A stretch of 64,000 nt of DNA. Source: Paenibacillus taihuensis (lineage in GTDB: Bacteria; Bacillota; Bacilli; Paenibacillales; Paenibacillaceae). Below, piece after piece: positions 34,615-42,896 of this stretch (position 1 is the first letter of the stretch; each line of letters begins with the position of its first letter). The notes under the pieces were generated by a model, which did no database searches, had not been told where the DNA came from, and was given only the letters and a program-made list of their open reading frames with translations. The position numbers and the translations under genes are program-made. The stretch is taken from contig NZ_QTTN01000015.1 in NCBI RefSeq assembly GCF_003386535.1, positions 62,001 to 126,000 of the forward strand, in the 5' to 3' direction.

Positions 34615-35325
34615 GAACAGCTTGATGGAGAGGACCTTGTTATTCTGAGGGTCAAGATCGAGCTTCAGCAGCGCGCCTGTTCCTTGATAAGCGAGGACGC
34701 TTGCGGTTTGGATATCCGGCTTGCCAAGCGCTTTAATCGCCGCGTTCTGACTATCGCCAACATGCAGGCCATTTAAGCCGGTATCGGCGCTCTTGTCGAA
34801 GATTTCGACGAATTTAACCTTCTTATCGGAACCGTAGCCAACGGAGAAGGCCAAATATTCGGATACAGAAACGGTCTCTGTGTCATCATCCATCGTGTAG
34901 CTGTCAGAAGGTGCGCCAAGCTTGCTGTCCCAAAGGGCCCCAGCATCACCGATTGCAATGCCATGCAGCTTCGGCGCTTTGGAGTCCCACTTCTTCTCGT
35001 TCTTCGCCGCAGGCGATTTGGCCGCAGGTTTCGATCCGCTGGAGGTGGACTCGGTCGTTGCGTCTGCAACCGTTGTCGCATCGCCACTCGCCGCTGTCTC
35101 GCCGGCAGCCGTAGTAATATTCGTATCGAGAGCCTTCTGAGGGCTGTCCGAGTGTTCATTATTAGAAGCAGAATTGCTTTGGCTTACTACGGAATCATCG
35201 TTGTTACCGAGTGAGAAATCACCGCTGCTAAGCTGACAGCCTGCCAGAGCTAGAAGGATAAGACAAGCTGCTCCGGTCAAAGCAGGTTTTTTCAGTAAGG
35301 TTCTCGAATTAAGATCCATGTACAT
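34600..35325 (-). CDS. Lipoprotein with Ser/Thr/Ala-rich linker, function unknown
   Basis: About 241 residues. The signal TGAACLILLALAGC ends in a lipobox Cys. A disordered stretch of about 85 residues rich in Ser, Thr, Asn and Ala follows, then a compact domain with two similar halves: KLHGIAIGDAGALWDSKLG with DSYTMDDDTETVSVSEYLAF, and GLNGLHVGDSQNAAIKALGK with DIQTASVLAYQGTGALLKLD. Each half looks like the 'G-x-x-x-G-D-x-x-x-x-v-x-x-x-l-G-x-P' repeat seen in surface-exposed Bacillota proteins. ATG 35325 is chosen for its AGGTGG box. It would sit on the outer leaflet of the membrane. Confidence 0.72.
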   Translation of the reverse strand: MYMDLNSRTLLKKPALTGAACLILLALAGCQLSSGDFSLGNNDDSVVSQSNSASNNEHSDSPQKALDTNITTAAGETAASGDATTVADATTESTSSGSKPAAKSPAAKNEKKWDSKAPKLHGIAIGDAGALWDSKLGAPSDSYTMDDDTETVSVSEYLAFSVGYGSDKKVKFVEIFDKSADTGLNGLHVGDSQNAAIKALGKPDIQTASVLAYQGTGALLKLDLDPQNNKVLSIKLFSNPN

Positions 35326-35514
35326 TAGCACCACCTGTGCGTTATGCCCTAAAAAGCGGTCAGCCGCGATTCTGGTAACCTTTTAGACGCTTATTTTGGA
35401 AAAAAGTTGCAGTGAAATTGCGTTGGTTTCGTGAATTTCTGCCTGTCAGTTGCAGAGTTCAGGGTACATATGGTAACTTTAACGGAAAAGATTTTTACGG
35501 TGGAGGTTTAGCGA

Positions 35515-36084
35515 ATGGAACTGTTAAAAGAACGCATACTGCGCGAAGCTTCTATTCTTAATCAGGACGTCCTGAAGCTGGACGCATTGCTTAATCATCA
35601 GGTCGATCCGCTGTTAACGCAAGAGATGGGCAAGGAGTTCGCGCGTTTATACGCCGAGTCTCCGATTACGAAGGTCATTACGGTGGAGTCCTCAGGCATT
35701 CCTGTTGCGTTCTCGACAGCACTCGCCCTTGGCGTACCGCTTGTATTCGCAAGAAGGAAGAAGACGCTGATCGCCGATCCGGACGCTTACTGCGAGCGCG
35801 TGCCTTCTTTTACGAAAGGAATTGTAACGGATATTATGGTTTCCCGTCAATTCTTGACTGCGGATGATACGGTCCTCTTCATTGATGATATTATTGCGAA
35901 CGGCGATGCAGCGCGCGGCCTGATCAAGATTATCGAGCGCTCCGGCGCGAAGCTTGCAGGACTTGGCATCGTCGTGGAGAAGTCATTCCAATCCGGAGCT
36001 CGTACAATCCGTGAGCAAGGAGTTCGGGTCGAGTCGCTCGTGAAGATTGCATCCTTGGACGGCGGGAAGATCCGCTTCGAGTAA
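35515..36084 (+). CDS. xpt: Xanthine phosphoribosyltransferase
   Basis: The 189-residue enzyme has MELLKERILREASILNQDVL and LNHQVDPLLTQEMGKEFARL typical of Xpt, ITKVITVESSGIPVAFSTAL, and the PRPP-binding loop DDTVLFIDDIIANGDAARGL. It converts xanthine and PRPP to XMP in purine salvage. GTGGAGG precedes the ATG. In B. subtilis xpt is controlled by a guanine riboswitch. I found no such aptamer in the 180-base leader. Confidence 0.93.
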   Translation: MELLKERILREASILNQDVLKLDALLNHQVDPLLTQEMGKEFARLYAESPITKVITVESSGIPVAFSTALALGVPLVFARRKKTLIADPDAYCERVPSFTKGIVTDIMVSRQFLTADDTVLFIDDIIANGDAARGLIKIIERSGAKLAGLGIVVEKSFQSGARTIREQGVRVESLVKIASLDGGKIRFE

Positions 36085-36162
36085 TACCAAGATTCAGCAT
36101 CTTTCCATGCGCTCTGATTTGCCTTATAATGTTCATAAAGTAATGGAGGGAGGCATCATAAT

Positions 36163-36483
36163 ATGGGTAAACTTACAGCAGATTACTTAATTAGCAAATT
36201 GTCGGACGCGAAAATTCATTTCGAACGTGCACTCGACTGCAAGCATACCGAATTTGATGACTTGTACCCTTATATGATTGAGCACCCGCAGTTTTTCTGG
36301 TATAAACGTTATGTCGCCTGGTCAGAGCTGCTTACAATCGTGAAGCTCGCAGATGAGCTTGAGATTGATTGGAAAGAACAGTTCTCCGAGAAGCAATCGG
36401 AGTATATTACGAGCCGTGTCATGTCATCCCGCGTGTTGGATGAGTGGTATGAGACGAATGACTCCAAAGAGCATGTCGGTTAA
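36163..36483 (+). CDS. Hypothetical protein, 106 residues
   Basis: I do not recognise a family. The protein is soluble and mostly helical, rich in aromatic residues (LYPYMIEHPQFFWYKRYVAW) and acidic residues, with a second helical part (LLTIVKLADELEIDWKEQFS). GGAGGGAGG lies well before the ATG and a strong terminator follows, so it is a real, separately terminated gene. It has no signal or membrane segment. Confidence 0.7.
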   Translation: MGKLTADYLISKLSDAKIHFERALDCKHTEFDDLYPYMIEHPQFFWYKRYVAWSELLTIVKLADELEIDWKEQFSEKQSEYITSRVMSSRVLDEWYETNDSKEHVG

Positions 36484-36498
36484 GTGAAAATCCGAAAG

Positions 36499-36540
36499 CC
36501 TCAGGGCGAGGAGCAATCCTTCGAGCCTTGAGGTTTTTTT
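36499..36540 (+). terminator. Rho-independent terminator
   Basis: CCTCAGGGCGAGGA and TCCTTCGAGCCTTGAGG form an imperfect stem with GCAA loop, followed by seven T residues. Confidence 0.85.
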
Positions 36541-36571
36541 ATAACGTTGTCGTACAAAGGAGTGTAGGTCC

Positions 36572-36781
36572 GTGATCTCTGAAGAGCAGCTCGATCAATA
36601 TCGGGTAGAAGGTACATCGCTTCGTGTCGTTCGTGACGGCATGGAAGGCAATGATGTGATGGGCATCGTCGTAGCTTGGGACGCAGACAGCGTCGTTATC
36701 CGCAAGCGCAATCGCCGTGTGGTAAAGCTCAGCCGCAGTTATATTTATGAGCCGGTTACAGCGCCGAGAACGCAGCTGTGA
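36572..36781 (+). CDS. Small basic hypothetical protein, 69 residues
   Basis: GTG 36572 lies nine bases after AAAGGAGTG. The product begins MISEEQLDQYRVEGTSLRVV and contains DVMGIVVAWDADSVVIRKRN, then RRVVKLSRSYIYEP. This is a compact strand-rich fold of SH3- or Sm-like appearance with many Arg and Lys, so nucleic-acid contact is possible. No named family is recognised. It ends 12 bases before the GntR-type gene and is probably cotranscribed with it. Confidence 0.65.
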   Translation: MISEEQLDQYRVEGTSLRVVRDGMEGNDVMGIVVAWDADSVVIRKRNRRVVKLSRSYIYEPVTAPRTQL

Positions 36782-36793
36782 GGTGTAACGATC

Positions 36794-37942
36794 GTGCTGA
36801 GCGATAATAAACCGTTATATAGTCAAATACTCGGGATACTGCGCGATCGTATTTCTGGGGGAGAATATGTGACCGGTCAGCAGCTTCCGACGGAGCTTGA
36901 GCTCGCGGAACAGTTCGGCGTCAGCCGTATCACGTCCAAACGCGCATTAATAGAGCTGGAGCGGGAAGGTCTGATTTACCGGAGACGAGGGAGCGGCAGC
37001 TTCGTCAAGAAGCAGGATGACGTTAAGAAACCTGCCGAGTTACCTGTCACGCGGCAAGCGAGCCCGATTATCTCGATGGTGCTTCCATTCGAAACCCAGA
37101 ACAATTCATTGGAGCATATCCAATCGGTTTCCGGATATTTGGAATCCATTGGCTACTTCTTAAGCATACATAACAGTGATTGGAGCAGCGAACGGGAGAG
37201 GGAATTGCTTCTGTCGCTGCCCAAACGAGGCACGGCCGGCATCATCCTCTATCCTGTCAGCACGCAGCATAACCTGGATGTCGTACATGCCCTGCATATG
37301 AACGGCTATCCGATCGTGACACTCGATCAGTACTATAACTTGCTGACGATCGGCAGCGTGGTTTCTGATAATGAAGAAGGCGGGTACATCGCGGCATCCA
37401 AGCTTATCGAGCTCGGCCATTCGCGAATCGCATTTATTTCGACGGTCGGGATTCAATACCGCAGCACCGTTCGAGACCGTTTCTTCGGTTACAGCAAAGC
37501 GCTGCAAGATAACGGAATTCCGCTCGATATCGAGCTATGCTTCAGCAATTTATCGGGCGATGCTGAAGGTGCAGCACCAGTTCGCCGAGAGTTCTACAAG
37601 AAGCTTGTCGGCAAGCTGCAGGAGCTGCGTGTGACCGCCATTCAAGCCGAGCATGATTTGGTCGCGTACGATTGCTTGAAGGCCGCGCTTGAGCTTGGAA
37701 TCAAAGTTCCGGAAGAGCTGTCGATTATCGGCTTCGACAACGATGTTCTGTGCACGCAAGCGGACGTTCCGATTACGACGCTGGAGCAAAATTACGAGGA
37801 GATCGGCCGGCGCTCCGCGATGATGATTGTAGATCAGCTGGAGAACGGCATGACTCAGCAGGAGCGGGCAATTATCCCCGTGAAGTGGATCTCGAGGCAG
37901 ACGGTCGGACCTGGTCCGGAGCTGCATAATGGAAATGAATAG
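36794..37942 (+). CDS. GntR-family regulator with LacI-type sugar-binding domain
   Basis: The 382-residue protein has a GntR winged helix at the N-terminus (PLYSQILGILRDRISGGEYV, QLPTELELAEQFGVSRITSK, EGLIYRRRGSGSFV). A periplasmic-binding-protein-like domain follows (about 90-370) with GYIAASKLIELGHSRIAFIS and LSIIGFDNDVLCTQADVPIT. This is the AraR architecture, so a sugar or sugar phosphate is the probable inducer. It starts at GTG 36794. Palindromes upstream of the CBM9-like gene are candidate targets. Confidence 0.9.
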   Translation: MLSDNKPLYSQILGILRDRISGGEYVTGQQLPTELELAEQFGVSRITSKRALIELEREGLIYRRRGSGSFVKKQDDVKKPAELPVTRQASPIISMVLPFETQNNSLEHIQSVSGYLESIGYFLSIHNSDWSSERERELLLSLPKRGTAGIILYPVSTQHNLDVVHALHMNGYPIVTLDQYYNLLTIGSVVSDNEEGGYIAASKLIELGHSRIAFISTVGIQYRSTVRDRFFGYSKALQDNGIPLDIELCFSNLSGDAEGAAPVRREFYKKLVGKLQELRVTAIQAEHDLVAYDCLKAALELGIKVPEELSIIGFDNDVLCTQADVPITTLEQNYEEIGRRSAMMIVDQLENGMTQQERAIIPVKWISRQTVGPGPELHNGNE

Positions 37943-37956
37943 TTAGGCCATTACAG

Positions 37957-38008
37957 ATAGCCTTCCTTGCGAGTATGTTTATTGCGACTCGTTGTGGGAG
38001 GCTATTTT
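37957..38008 (+). terminator. Rho-independent terminator after the GntR-type gene
   Basis: ATAGCCTTCC and GGGAGGCTAT pair at the base, with a second inner stem (GCGAGT/ACTCG). TTTT follows. Confidence 0.8.
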
Positions 38009-38046
38009 GCTTAATAAGATATAGTTAGTCCCACGGTTTTTGATAT

Positions 38047-38060
38047 AAAGATATATCTTT
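38047..38060. promoter_or_regulatory. 14-base perfect palindrome, candidate operator
   Basis: AAAGATATATCTTT reads the same on both strands. Related words lie at 38015-38026 (AAGATATAGTT) and 38121-38133 (AGATGATATATCT), all upstream of the CBM9-like gene and downstream of the GntR-type gene. Repeated AGATATA half-sites in one short region suggest binding of that regulator. This is inference. Confidence 0.45.
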
Positions 38061-38152
38061 TACTTACATTTATGATGAAAAGGGGTATAATGAAGGCGAA
38101 AAAAAGACGGAGTTACTACAAGATGATATATCTAATTGGGAGAGAATCGAAC

Positions 38153-39178
38153 ATGAACGTTAGCAGAGTACCTGAGCCAGCCGTCTTGTCCTATGCGCCG
38201 GAGCATTACATATGCCGCAGGGCTGCTTGCGCTCTGGAGCTCGACGGCAGGCTGGATAAGCCGTTCTGGGCGCATGCGCAATGGACGGAAGACTTCGTAG
38301 ACATCGAAGGTGATGCAAGGCCGCTGCCAGCCAAGCAGACACGTGTCAAAATGCTATGGGATGATGAGTATTTCTATTTCGGCGCAGAGCTGATGGAGAA
38401 CGAAATTTGGGCGACGCTTACCGAGCGCGACTCTGTCATTTTCTACGATAACGACTTCGAGATCTTCATCGATCCAGACGGCGATTCGCATCAATACTAC
38501 GAGTTTGAGATTAACGCTCTGAATACGGTATGGGATCTGCTGCTCGTTAAACCTTACCGTGATGGAGGACCTCCGGTTGATGCTTGGGATATTGCAGGCT
38601 TGAAGACAGCGGTACACATTGATGGGGAGCTGAACAATCCGAATGCGGATAACCGCAGCTGGAGCATCGAGGTAGCAATCCCTTGGAAGAGCTTGCTGGA
38701 GTGCGCGAATGACCGGAAGCGTCCGTCGATCGGACAGTTCTGGCGCGTTAATTTTTCCAGGGTCGAATGGCAAGTGGAAGTGAAGGATGGCCGTTATGTG
38801 AAGGTCGTTAATCCTGCTACAGGCAAGCCGTATCCGGAAGACAACTGGGTATGGTCGCCGCAGGGGATTATTAATATGCATTACCCAGAGCTATGGGGCT
38901 ACGTTGTTTTTGGCGATGACAAGACTACGGATACATTTACGCTGCCGCCGGATGAGCTTGTGAAATGGGAATTACGGCGTCTGTATTACCGCCAGCGCAA
39001 TTATTACGCCGAGCATGGCCATTACACGATGGACCCGGCATTGTTAATGGGGGACGAGGGTTGGACAATTCAACCGCGCATTGAAATTACGAGTCGCCTG
39101 TTCCAAATTTCCGCGGCATCCGTAGACGCTCAAAGCACTTATCATATCGGGCAAGACGGGAAGCTGTGGCAGGAGTAA
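38153..39178 (+). CDS. Carbohydrate-binding family 9-like protein
   Basis: The 341-residue protein carries a CBM9-like beta sandwich: LDGRLDKPFWAHAQWTEDFV, VKMLWDDEYFYFGAELMENE, VIFYDNDFEIFIDPDGDSHQ and RSWSIEVAIPWKSLL. A C-terminal region (about 255-341) has W-G-Y-V-V-F and a helix LVKWELRRLYYRQRNYYAEH. No signal peptide is visible, so it probably works in the cytoplasm. ATG 38153 behind GGGAGAG is chosen, since the upstream in-frame starts add a basic segment with no support. It lies close to a GH18 gene in the same direction. Confidence 0.8.
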   Translation: MNVSRVPEPAVLSYAPEHYICRRAACALELDGRLDKPFWAHAQWTEDFVDIEGDARPLPAKQTRVKMLWDDEYFYFGAELMENEIWATLTERDSVIFYDNDFEIFIDPDGDSHQYYEFEINALNTVWDLLLVKPYRDGGPPVDAWDIAGLKTAVHIDGELNNPNADNRSWSIEVAIPWKSLLECANDRKRPSIGQFWRVNFSRVEWQVEVKDGRYVKVVNPATGKPYPEDNWVWSPQGIINMHYPELWGYVVFGDDKTTDTFTLPPDELVKWELRRLYYRQRNYYAEHGHYTMDPALLMGDEGWTIQPRIEITSRLFQISAASVDAQSTYHIGQDGKLWQE

Positions 39179-39212
39179 CGGTTCAATACATGCAATGATG
39201 GAGGAGATCAGG

Positions 39213-40250
39213 TTGAAATCGAGTTATATCAAAGCTGGCTATGTCGGAGATACATGGCTGCCTAAAGTAAGAGAAGAAGATGCACGTAAGCTTACGCACA
39301 TGAATATCGCATTCGGACATGTCGTGAACGACGGCATCAGTATCGCTCATTTGAAGCATTTGGACAGTCTTCAGACGTTGAAGCAATACAACCCTGACCT
39401 CGTCATACTGCTCTCTGTTGGCGGCTGGAGTGCCGGAGGTTTCTCCGAAGCTGCATCAACAGCGGAAGGCCGCAAACGGATGGCGGATACGGCTGTGGCG
39501 ATTCTGCGTGAGTATCCGATTGACGGGATCGATCTGGACTGGGAGTATCCTTGCTATGGCGTTGCGTGTATTGGGGCGAGCCCGGATGATCGCGTCAACT
39601 TTACATTGCTGCTTAAGGAGCTCCGAGACGCTTTCGATCTCCTTGGGTCTGAAACTGGCCGCCACTACTTATTAACGATCGCGGCTGGCGCGGACCAATA
39701 CTATATCGACGGCACGGAAATGGATCAGGTGCATCGCTATCTGGACTTCATTCAACTGATGACGTACGATATGCGCGGCGGATTCCAGACTTTGACTGGG
39801 CATCATACGAATCTGCATGCGTCGACCGGCGATCTGTTCCGTATCAGCGTGGAAGCGTCGGTTCGCTTGTTCAGAAATGCAGGCGTACCGAAGGAGAAAA
39901 TCGTCATTGGCGCCGCGTTCTATTCGCGGATGTGGAAGCAAGTGCCGAACGTCCATCATGGCTTGCATCAGATGGCCGGAACAACTGGCGGCTACGGCCC
40001 GGATTATACGAAGCTGGTGAACGAGTTCATCGGGAAGAACGGGTACATCCGCTACTGGGATGACGAGGCGAAGGCGCCATACTTATTCGATGGCGAGAAT
40101 TTTATTACGTACGATGACGAAGAATCGATGAAGCATAAAGCTGATTTTGTCATTCGGGAAGGGCTCGCGGGAATCATGTTCTGGGAGTATTGCTGCGACA
40201 CGACTTACCAGCTGCTAGATGCGATTCATCAAGGGTTTGAAGCTGGCTAA
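39213..40250 (+). CDS. Glycoside hydrolase family 18 enzyme (chitinase-like)
   Basis: The 345-residue single-domain TIM barrel has LVILLSVGGWSAGGFSEAAS and the catalytic motif DGIDLDWE (Asp104, Asp107, Asp109, acid Glu111). FIQLMTYDMRGGF and GLAGIMFWEYCCDTTYQLLD follow. The family hydrolyses beta-1,4-N-acetylglucosamine links in chitin or peptidoglycan-like sugars by substrate-assisted catalysis. No signal peptide is present, so it may act on imported oligosaccharides. TTG 39213 is preferred because the in-frame ATGs at 39195/39198 overlap the GGAGGAG ribosome site. Confidence 0.88.
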   Translation: MKSSYIKAGYVGDTWLPKVREEDARKLTHMNIAFGHVVNDGISIAHLKHLDSLQTLKQYNPDLVILLSVGGWSAGGFSEAASTAEGRKRMADTAVAILREYPIDGIDLDWEYPCYGVACIGASPDDRVNFTLLLKELRDAFDLLGSETGRHYLLTIAAGADQYYIDGTEMDQVHRYLDFIQLMTYDMRGGFQTLTGHHTNLHASTGDLFRISVEASVRLFRNAGVPKEKIVIGAAFYSRMWKQVPNVHHGLHQMAGTTGGYGPDYTKLVNEFIGKNGYIRYWDDEAKAPYLFDGENFITYDDEESMKHKADFVIREGLAGIMFWEYCCDTTYQLLDAIHQGFEAG

Positions 40251-40281
40251 GAAAAAAAAATCAAAAAATAAATTGCATAGG

Positions 40282-40311
40282 TTGACTTGTCCAAGACGGT
40301 TATGGTATATT
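40282..40311 (+). promoter_or_regulatory. Promoter of the first tRNA-Leu
   Basis: TTGACT and TATATT with an 18-base spacer, 39 bases before the tRNA. The block GGTATATTAATT is shared with the second tRNA-Leu promoter. Confidence 0.8.
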
Positions 40312-40350
40312 AATTTTCGTTGCTTCACTTGAAGCGACAAACTGCCAGAT

Positions 40351-40437
40351 GCGGTCGTGGCGGAATTGGCAGACGCGCTAGATTCAGGTTCTAGTGGTGT
40401 AACAGCCGTGGAGGTTCGAGTCCTCTCGACCGCACCA
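40351..40437 (+). tRNA. tRNA-Leu (anticodon CAG)
   Basis: The 87-base gene has an acceptor stem GCGGTCG/CGACCGC, an anticodon stem CTAGA/TCTAG with loop TTCAGGT (anticodon CAG, reads CUG), and a long variable arm typical of class II tRNAs. The T arm is GAGGTTCGAGTCCTC. Discriminator A is followed by an encoded CCA. It has its own promoter and terminator. Confidence 0.96.
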
Positions 40438-40454
40438 TCTTCTACAAGCACAAC

Positions 40455-40485
40455 CCTTCGATAATCATCGAAGGTTTTTTTTTTT
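40455..40485 (+). terminator. Terminator of the first tRNA-Leu
   Basis: CCTTCGAT, loop AATC, ATCGAAGG, then eleven T residues. Confidence 0.93.
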
Positions 40486-40487
40486 GC

Positions 40488-41444
40488 TTATTTGGACTTG
40501 TAGTCCATCACACTTACAGTGCTTAAGAGCAGCTTGTGATCTCGATAGTAGCTCAGTATGTTTTGGATTTGGTTCTCCGTTAATTCGATGCCAACCGGAA
40601 GTAATTTAACCCCTGAGCGGTTAATTACCGGACTCAAGAGCACCATGCCAGGCTTAAGTTCCTCATATAGAATCTTTTTCTCAACGAGTACATACTCCGA
40701 TGCAACGATTTGCTCCAACGCTCCAACAAGCATAGGCGGATAAGGGGATCGCTCTTCTTGATCCTCTCCAGCGCTTGATTAGGCGCAAAGCCCTGATACA
40801 AATACGATTCAAACATAATGAGCATGTTCAGAATGAACTGACCCGGAACGGTGATATCCGATAGATCTTGCTGTAATTTTGCTGGATGAATAAGTTGATT
40901 GCGGATGATGCCTGCCGATGGAGAGAAGCTGCATCATCTTCTCCGCAGTTAATCTCATTTGGTTGACGTGGCGAACAAGGACGGGATATTTGCTGGTCAA
41001 CAAATCGTTGATAATCTCAATGACGCCATTCATCGTTTGGGATAAGAGCGATTGAACTTCAGCTTTGGAACGTTGAAGCCGCAAGTGAACGCCTATCCTC
41101 GCCAGAACCTCTTCGGCTTGGTACGGCTTCGTAATATAATCGGCTCCGCCCGTTTTGAAGGCGTGAACGATGTCGCTGGTGTTGGAGAGTGCGCTTATAA
41201 ACAGAATAGGGATTTCGGCTAGAGCGGGGATGTTCTTGAGAGAATGGCAAACGGCAAAGCCATCTATACCCGGCATCATAATGTCCAGAAGGACCATATT
41301 GATCCGCTGGGTCGAAGCGATATGCAATGCTTTAGATCCGTTATCCGTAATCATTACGCGATAATGCGGCGCGAGAATATCGTTCAGCATCGCATTATGC
41401 AGATGGCTATCATCGACAATGAGTATCGTGTCTAGTTGCTCCAA
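40488..41444 (-). pseudogene. Decayed response regulator with HD-type output domain
   Basis: The 5' part (41444 down to about 40940) encodes an intact receiver: ILIVDDSHLHNAML, phospho-acceptor Asp in MVLLDIMMPGIDGF, FISALSN and ITKPYQAEEVLARI, then a helix VRHVNQMRLTAEKMMQLLSI. The frame then slips to a second phase (LIHPAKLQQDLSDITVPGQF and FESYLYQGFAPNQALERIKK) and again to a third (MLVGALEQIVASEYVLVEKK, LKPGMVLLSPVINRSGVKLL). The second and third parts resemble the end of HD-domain response regulators, but about 90 residues of the HD core are missing. Two frameshifts plus a deletion make a working output domain very unlikely. A truncated 211-residue receiver protein could still be made. 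Confidence 0.78.
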
Positions 41445-41591
41445 AGTATGTCCACCTCAACGATTCCATTTATTAGTGTAATTATTAAATTGACGATAAA
41501 ACGTGTAAAGTTAATAAAAATAAACTGCTTTTTAAATTTACTTAATCGTGAAACCTTTCGATATTTCGAAGGGTGTTGTGAGCATCAATAA

Positions 41592-41912
41592 TCAATCACA
41601 ATTTTTCGAGTGTTTCGAAACATATTTTTTTCTTCTGCTTAACGAGATTCCTCCGAAGCCACTGATGACCGCAATGTAAAATCCGGCATCATACCACCAG
41701 CCGATGTTATGAATCTCGTATACTCGGATGTGATGTTTGAAAATACCGATTATCAGTGATATCGGTGCGACCCAGCCATGCCAGATGCCCCAGAAGAAGC
41801 CTGCGGGACGGCTTGCGGTGTTGACGCCATCACCTGGGACGCAGCTCGTCAGCGTCATGGTAATCGCAAGGAGCATAACCATTATTAGCAGCAATCTGAA
41901 TTTCTTCATCAT
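41592..41912 (-). CDS. Small membrane lipoprotein of unknown function
   Basis: The 106-residue protein has a signal MVMLLAITMTLTSC with a Cys that fits a lipobox. A hydrophobic middle (GFFWGIWHGWVAPISLIIGI) follows, a loop RVYEIHNIGWWYDAGFYIAV, and a basic C-terminus (RRKKYVSKHSKN). I know this Trp-rich pattern from widespread hypothetical proteins of Bacillota and other phyla, with no assigned role. GGGAGG precedes the ATG. The interval 41445-41591 upstream of the stop is AT-rich and holds no gene. Confidence 0.75.
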   Translation of the reverse strand: MMKKFRLLLIMVMLLAITMTLTSCVPGDGVNTASRPAGFFWGIWHGWVAPISLIIGIFKHHIRVYEIHNIGWWYDAGFYIAVISGFGGISLSRRKKYVSKHSKNCD

Positions 41913-41957
41913 AGATCCCTCCCGTTCTATATTAGGAATCTATTCATCCATGTCACG

Positions 41958-42004
41958 AAAAAGGACGACCTCTTGCACATCAAGTGCTGGAGATCGTCCT
42001 TTTG
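41958..42004 (-). terminator. Terminator after the HxlR gene
   Basis: AAAAAGGACGA and TCGTCCTTTTG form the outer stem, with an inner pairing around CTTGCAC/GTGCTGG. It serves the minus-strand HxlR gene, whose stop lies beside it. Confidence 0.78.
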
Positions 42005-42373
42005 TTATCCTTCGATGTTGCTCGCAGCTTCGTTCAGTGGCTGTTCTTCGCCATATAGTGTGCTCAGATGATTGAGATGCGCCTTCCCCCAATCGTTCAT
42101 GGCCATCAGAACAGGCGTCAGCCCTTTGCCATGCTCGGTCATGGAATACTCCACTTTCGGCGGTATTTGCTGATAGATTTCACGATGCACAATATCATGA
42201 TATTCGAGCTCTCTAAGCTGTGCCGTCAGCATTTTTTTCGTAATCTCCGGCATGGCGCGCTGCAGCTCGCTGAATCGCATCGTACCGTTTGAGAAGAGAT
42301 GATACATGATGGTAGGCTTCCACTTGCCGCCTAAAATCTCGAGCACTGTCGTAAACTCACAATTCGCAGACAT
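42005..42373 (-). CDS. HxlR-family transcriptional regulator
   Basis: The 122-residue protein is a single winged-helix domain: FTTVLEILGGKWKPTIMYHL, MRFSELQRAMPEITKKMLTA and YSMTEHGKGLTPVLMAMNDW are the family marks. The only Cys near the N-terminus (MSANCEF) stands where redox- or electrophile-sensing relatives such as HypR/YodB have their sensor Cys. It is divergent from the DoxX and dioxygenase genes, which it probably controls. Confidence 0.9.
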   Translation of the reverse strand: MSANCEFTTVLEILGGKWKPTIMYHLFSNGTMRFSELQRAMPEITKKMLTAQLRELEYHDIVHREIYQQIPPKVEYSMTEHGKGLTPVLMAMNDWGKAHLNHLSTLYGEEQPLNEAASNIEG

Positions 42374-42388
42374 CAGATTTCTCCTTAG

Positions 42389-42404
42389 GTATCTTTTTGT
42401 ATAC
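42389..42404. promoter_or_regulatory. Inverted repeat in the hxlR-doxX intergenic region
   Basis: GTAT and ATAC arms flank CTTTTTGT, just 16 bases upstream of the HxlR start on its own strand. The size and AT-rich nature fit HxlR/YodB-like operators. The match is short and could be chance. Confidence 0.3.
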
Positions 42405-42527
42405 TATGTCACTTTAAAGAAACTACTTCTCAATAAATGCCCTAGGGGATATTAGACAACCATAACAAGGTCCATTCAATTGCTGGTGACAGTTGTTAAA
42501 AACAAATTAGATAAGGGGAGAATGAGG

Positions 42528-42881
42528 ATGAATATTGCACTTTGGATTATTCAAGGTGTATTGGCACTAGCGTTCCTGATGGGCGGTATGATGAAAGCAT
42601 TTCAGGTGGAGAAGGTGAAGTCGAGCATGCCTTGGGCACAAGATTACTCCAAGGGAATGATTAATTTCATCGGCTGGTCGGAGCTGCTTGGCGCGATTGG
42701 ACTTATTGTACCGTTCGCGGCAGACGTAGCGCCTGTTCTGACTTCGATTGCAGCCATTGCCCTGGCAGTTGTCATGGTGCTGGCAGCTGGCGTACATGCG
42801 AAGCGCAAAGAGAATCAAGCTGTCTTCATGAACGTCATCTTTATTGTGCTTCTCGTAATCGTTGCGATTGGCCGCTGGTAA
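42528..42881 (+). CDS. DoxX-family membrane protein
   Basis: The 117-residue protein has four membrane helices and the DoxX-like opening WIIQGVLALAFLMGGMMKAF, followed by FIGWSELLGAIGLIVPFAAD. Members associate with redox or thiol-stress proteins, but the biochemical role is unsettled. ATG 42528 is behind AAGGGGAG, and upstream in-frame starts lack a ribosome site. It is cotranscribed with the dioxygenase gene 15 bases downstream. Confidence 0.85.
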   Translation: MNIALWIIQGVLALAFLMGGMMKAFQVEKVKSSMPWAQDYSKGMINFIGWSELLGAIGLIVPFAADVAPVLTSIAAIALAVVMVLAAGVHAKRKENQAVFMNVIFIVLLVIVAIGRW

Positions 42882-42896
42882 GAGGGAGGGCTGAAT

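Noticed and set aside
35335-35514. Guanine riboswitch before xpt
   Set aside because: The conserved aptamer core and its paired stems are not recognisable in the 180-base leader.
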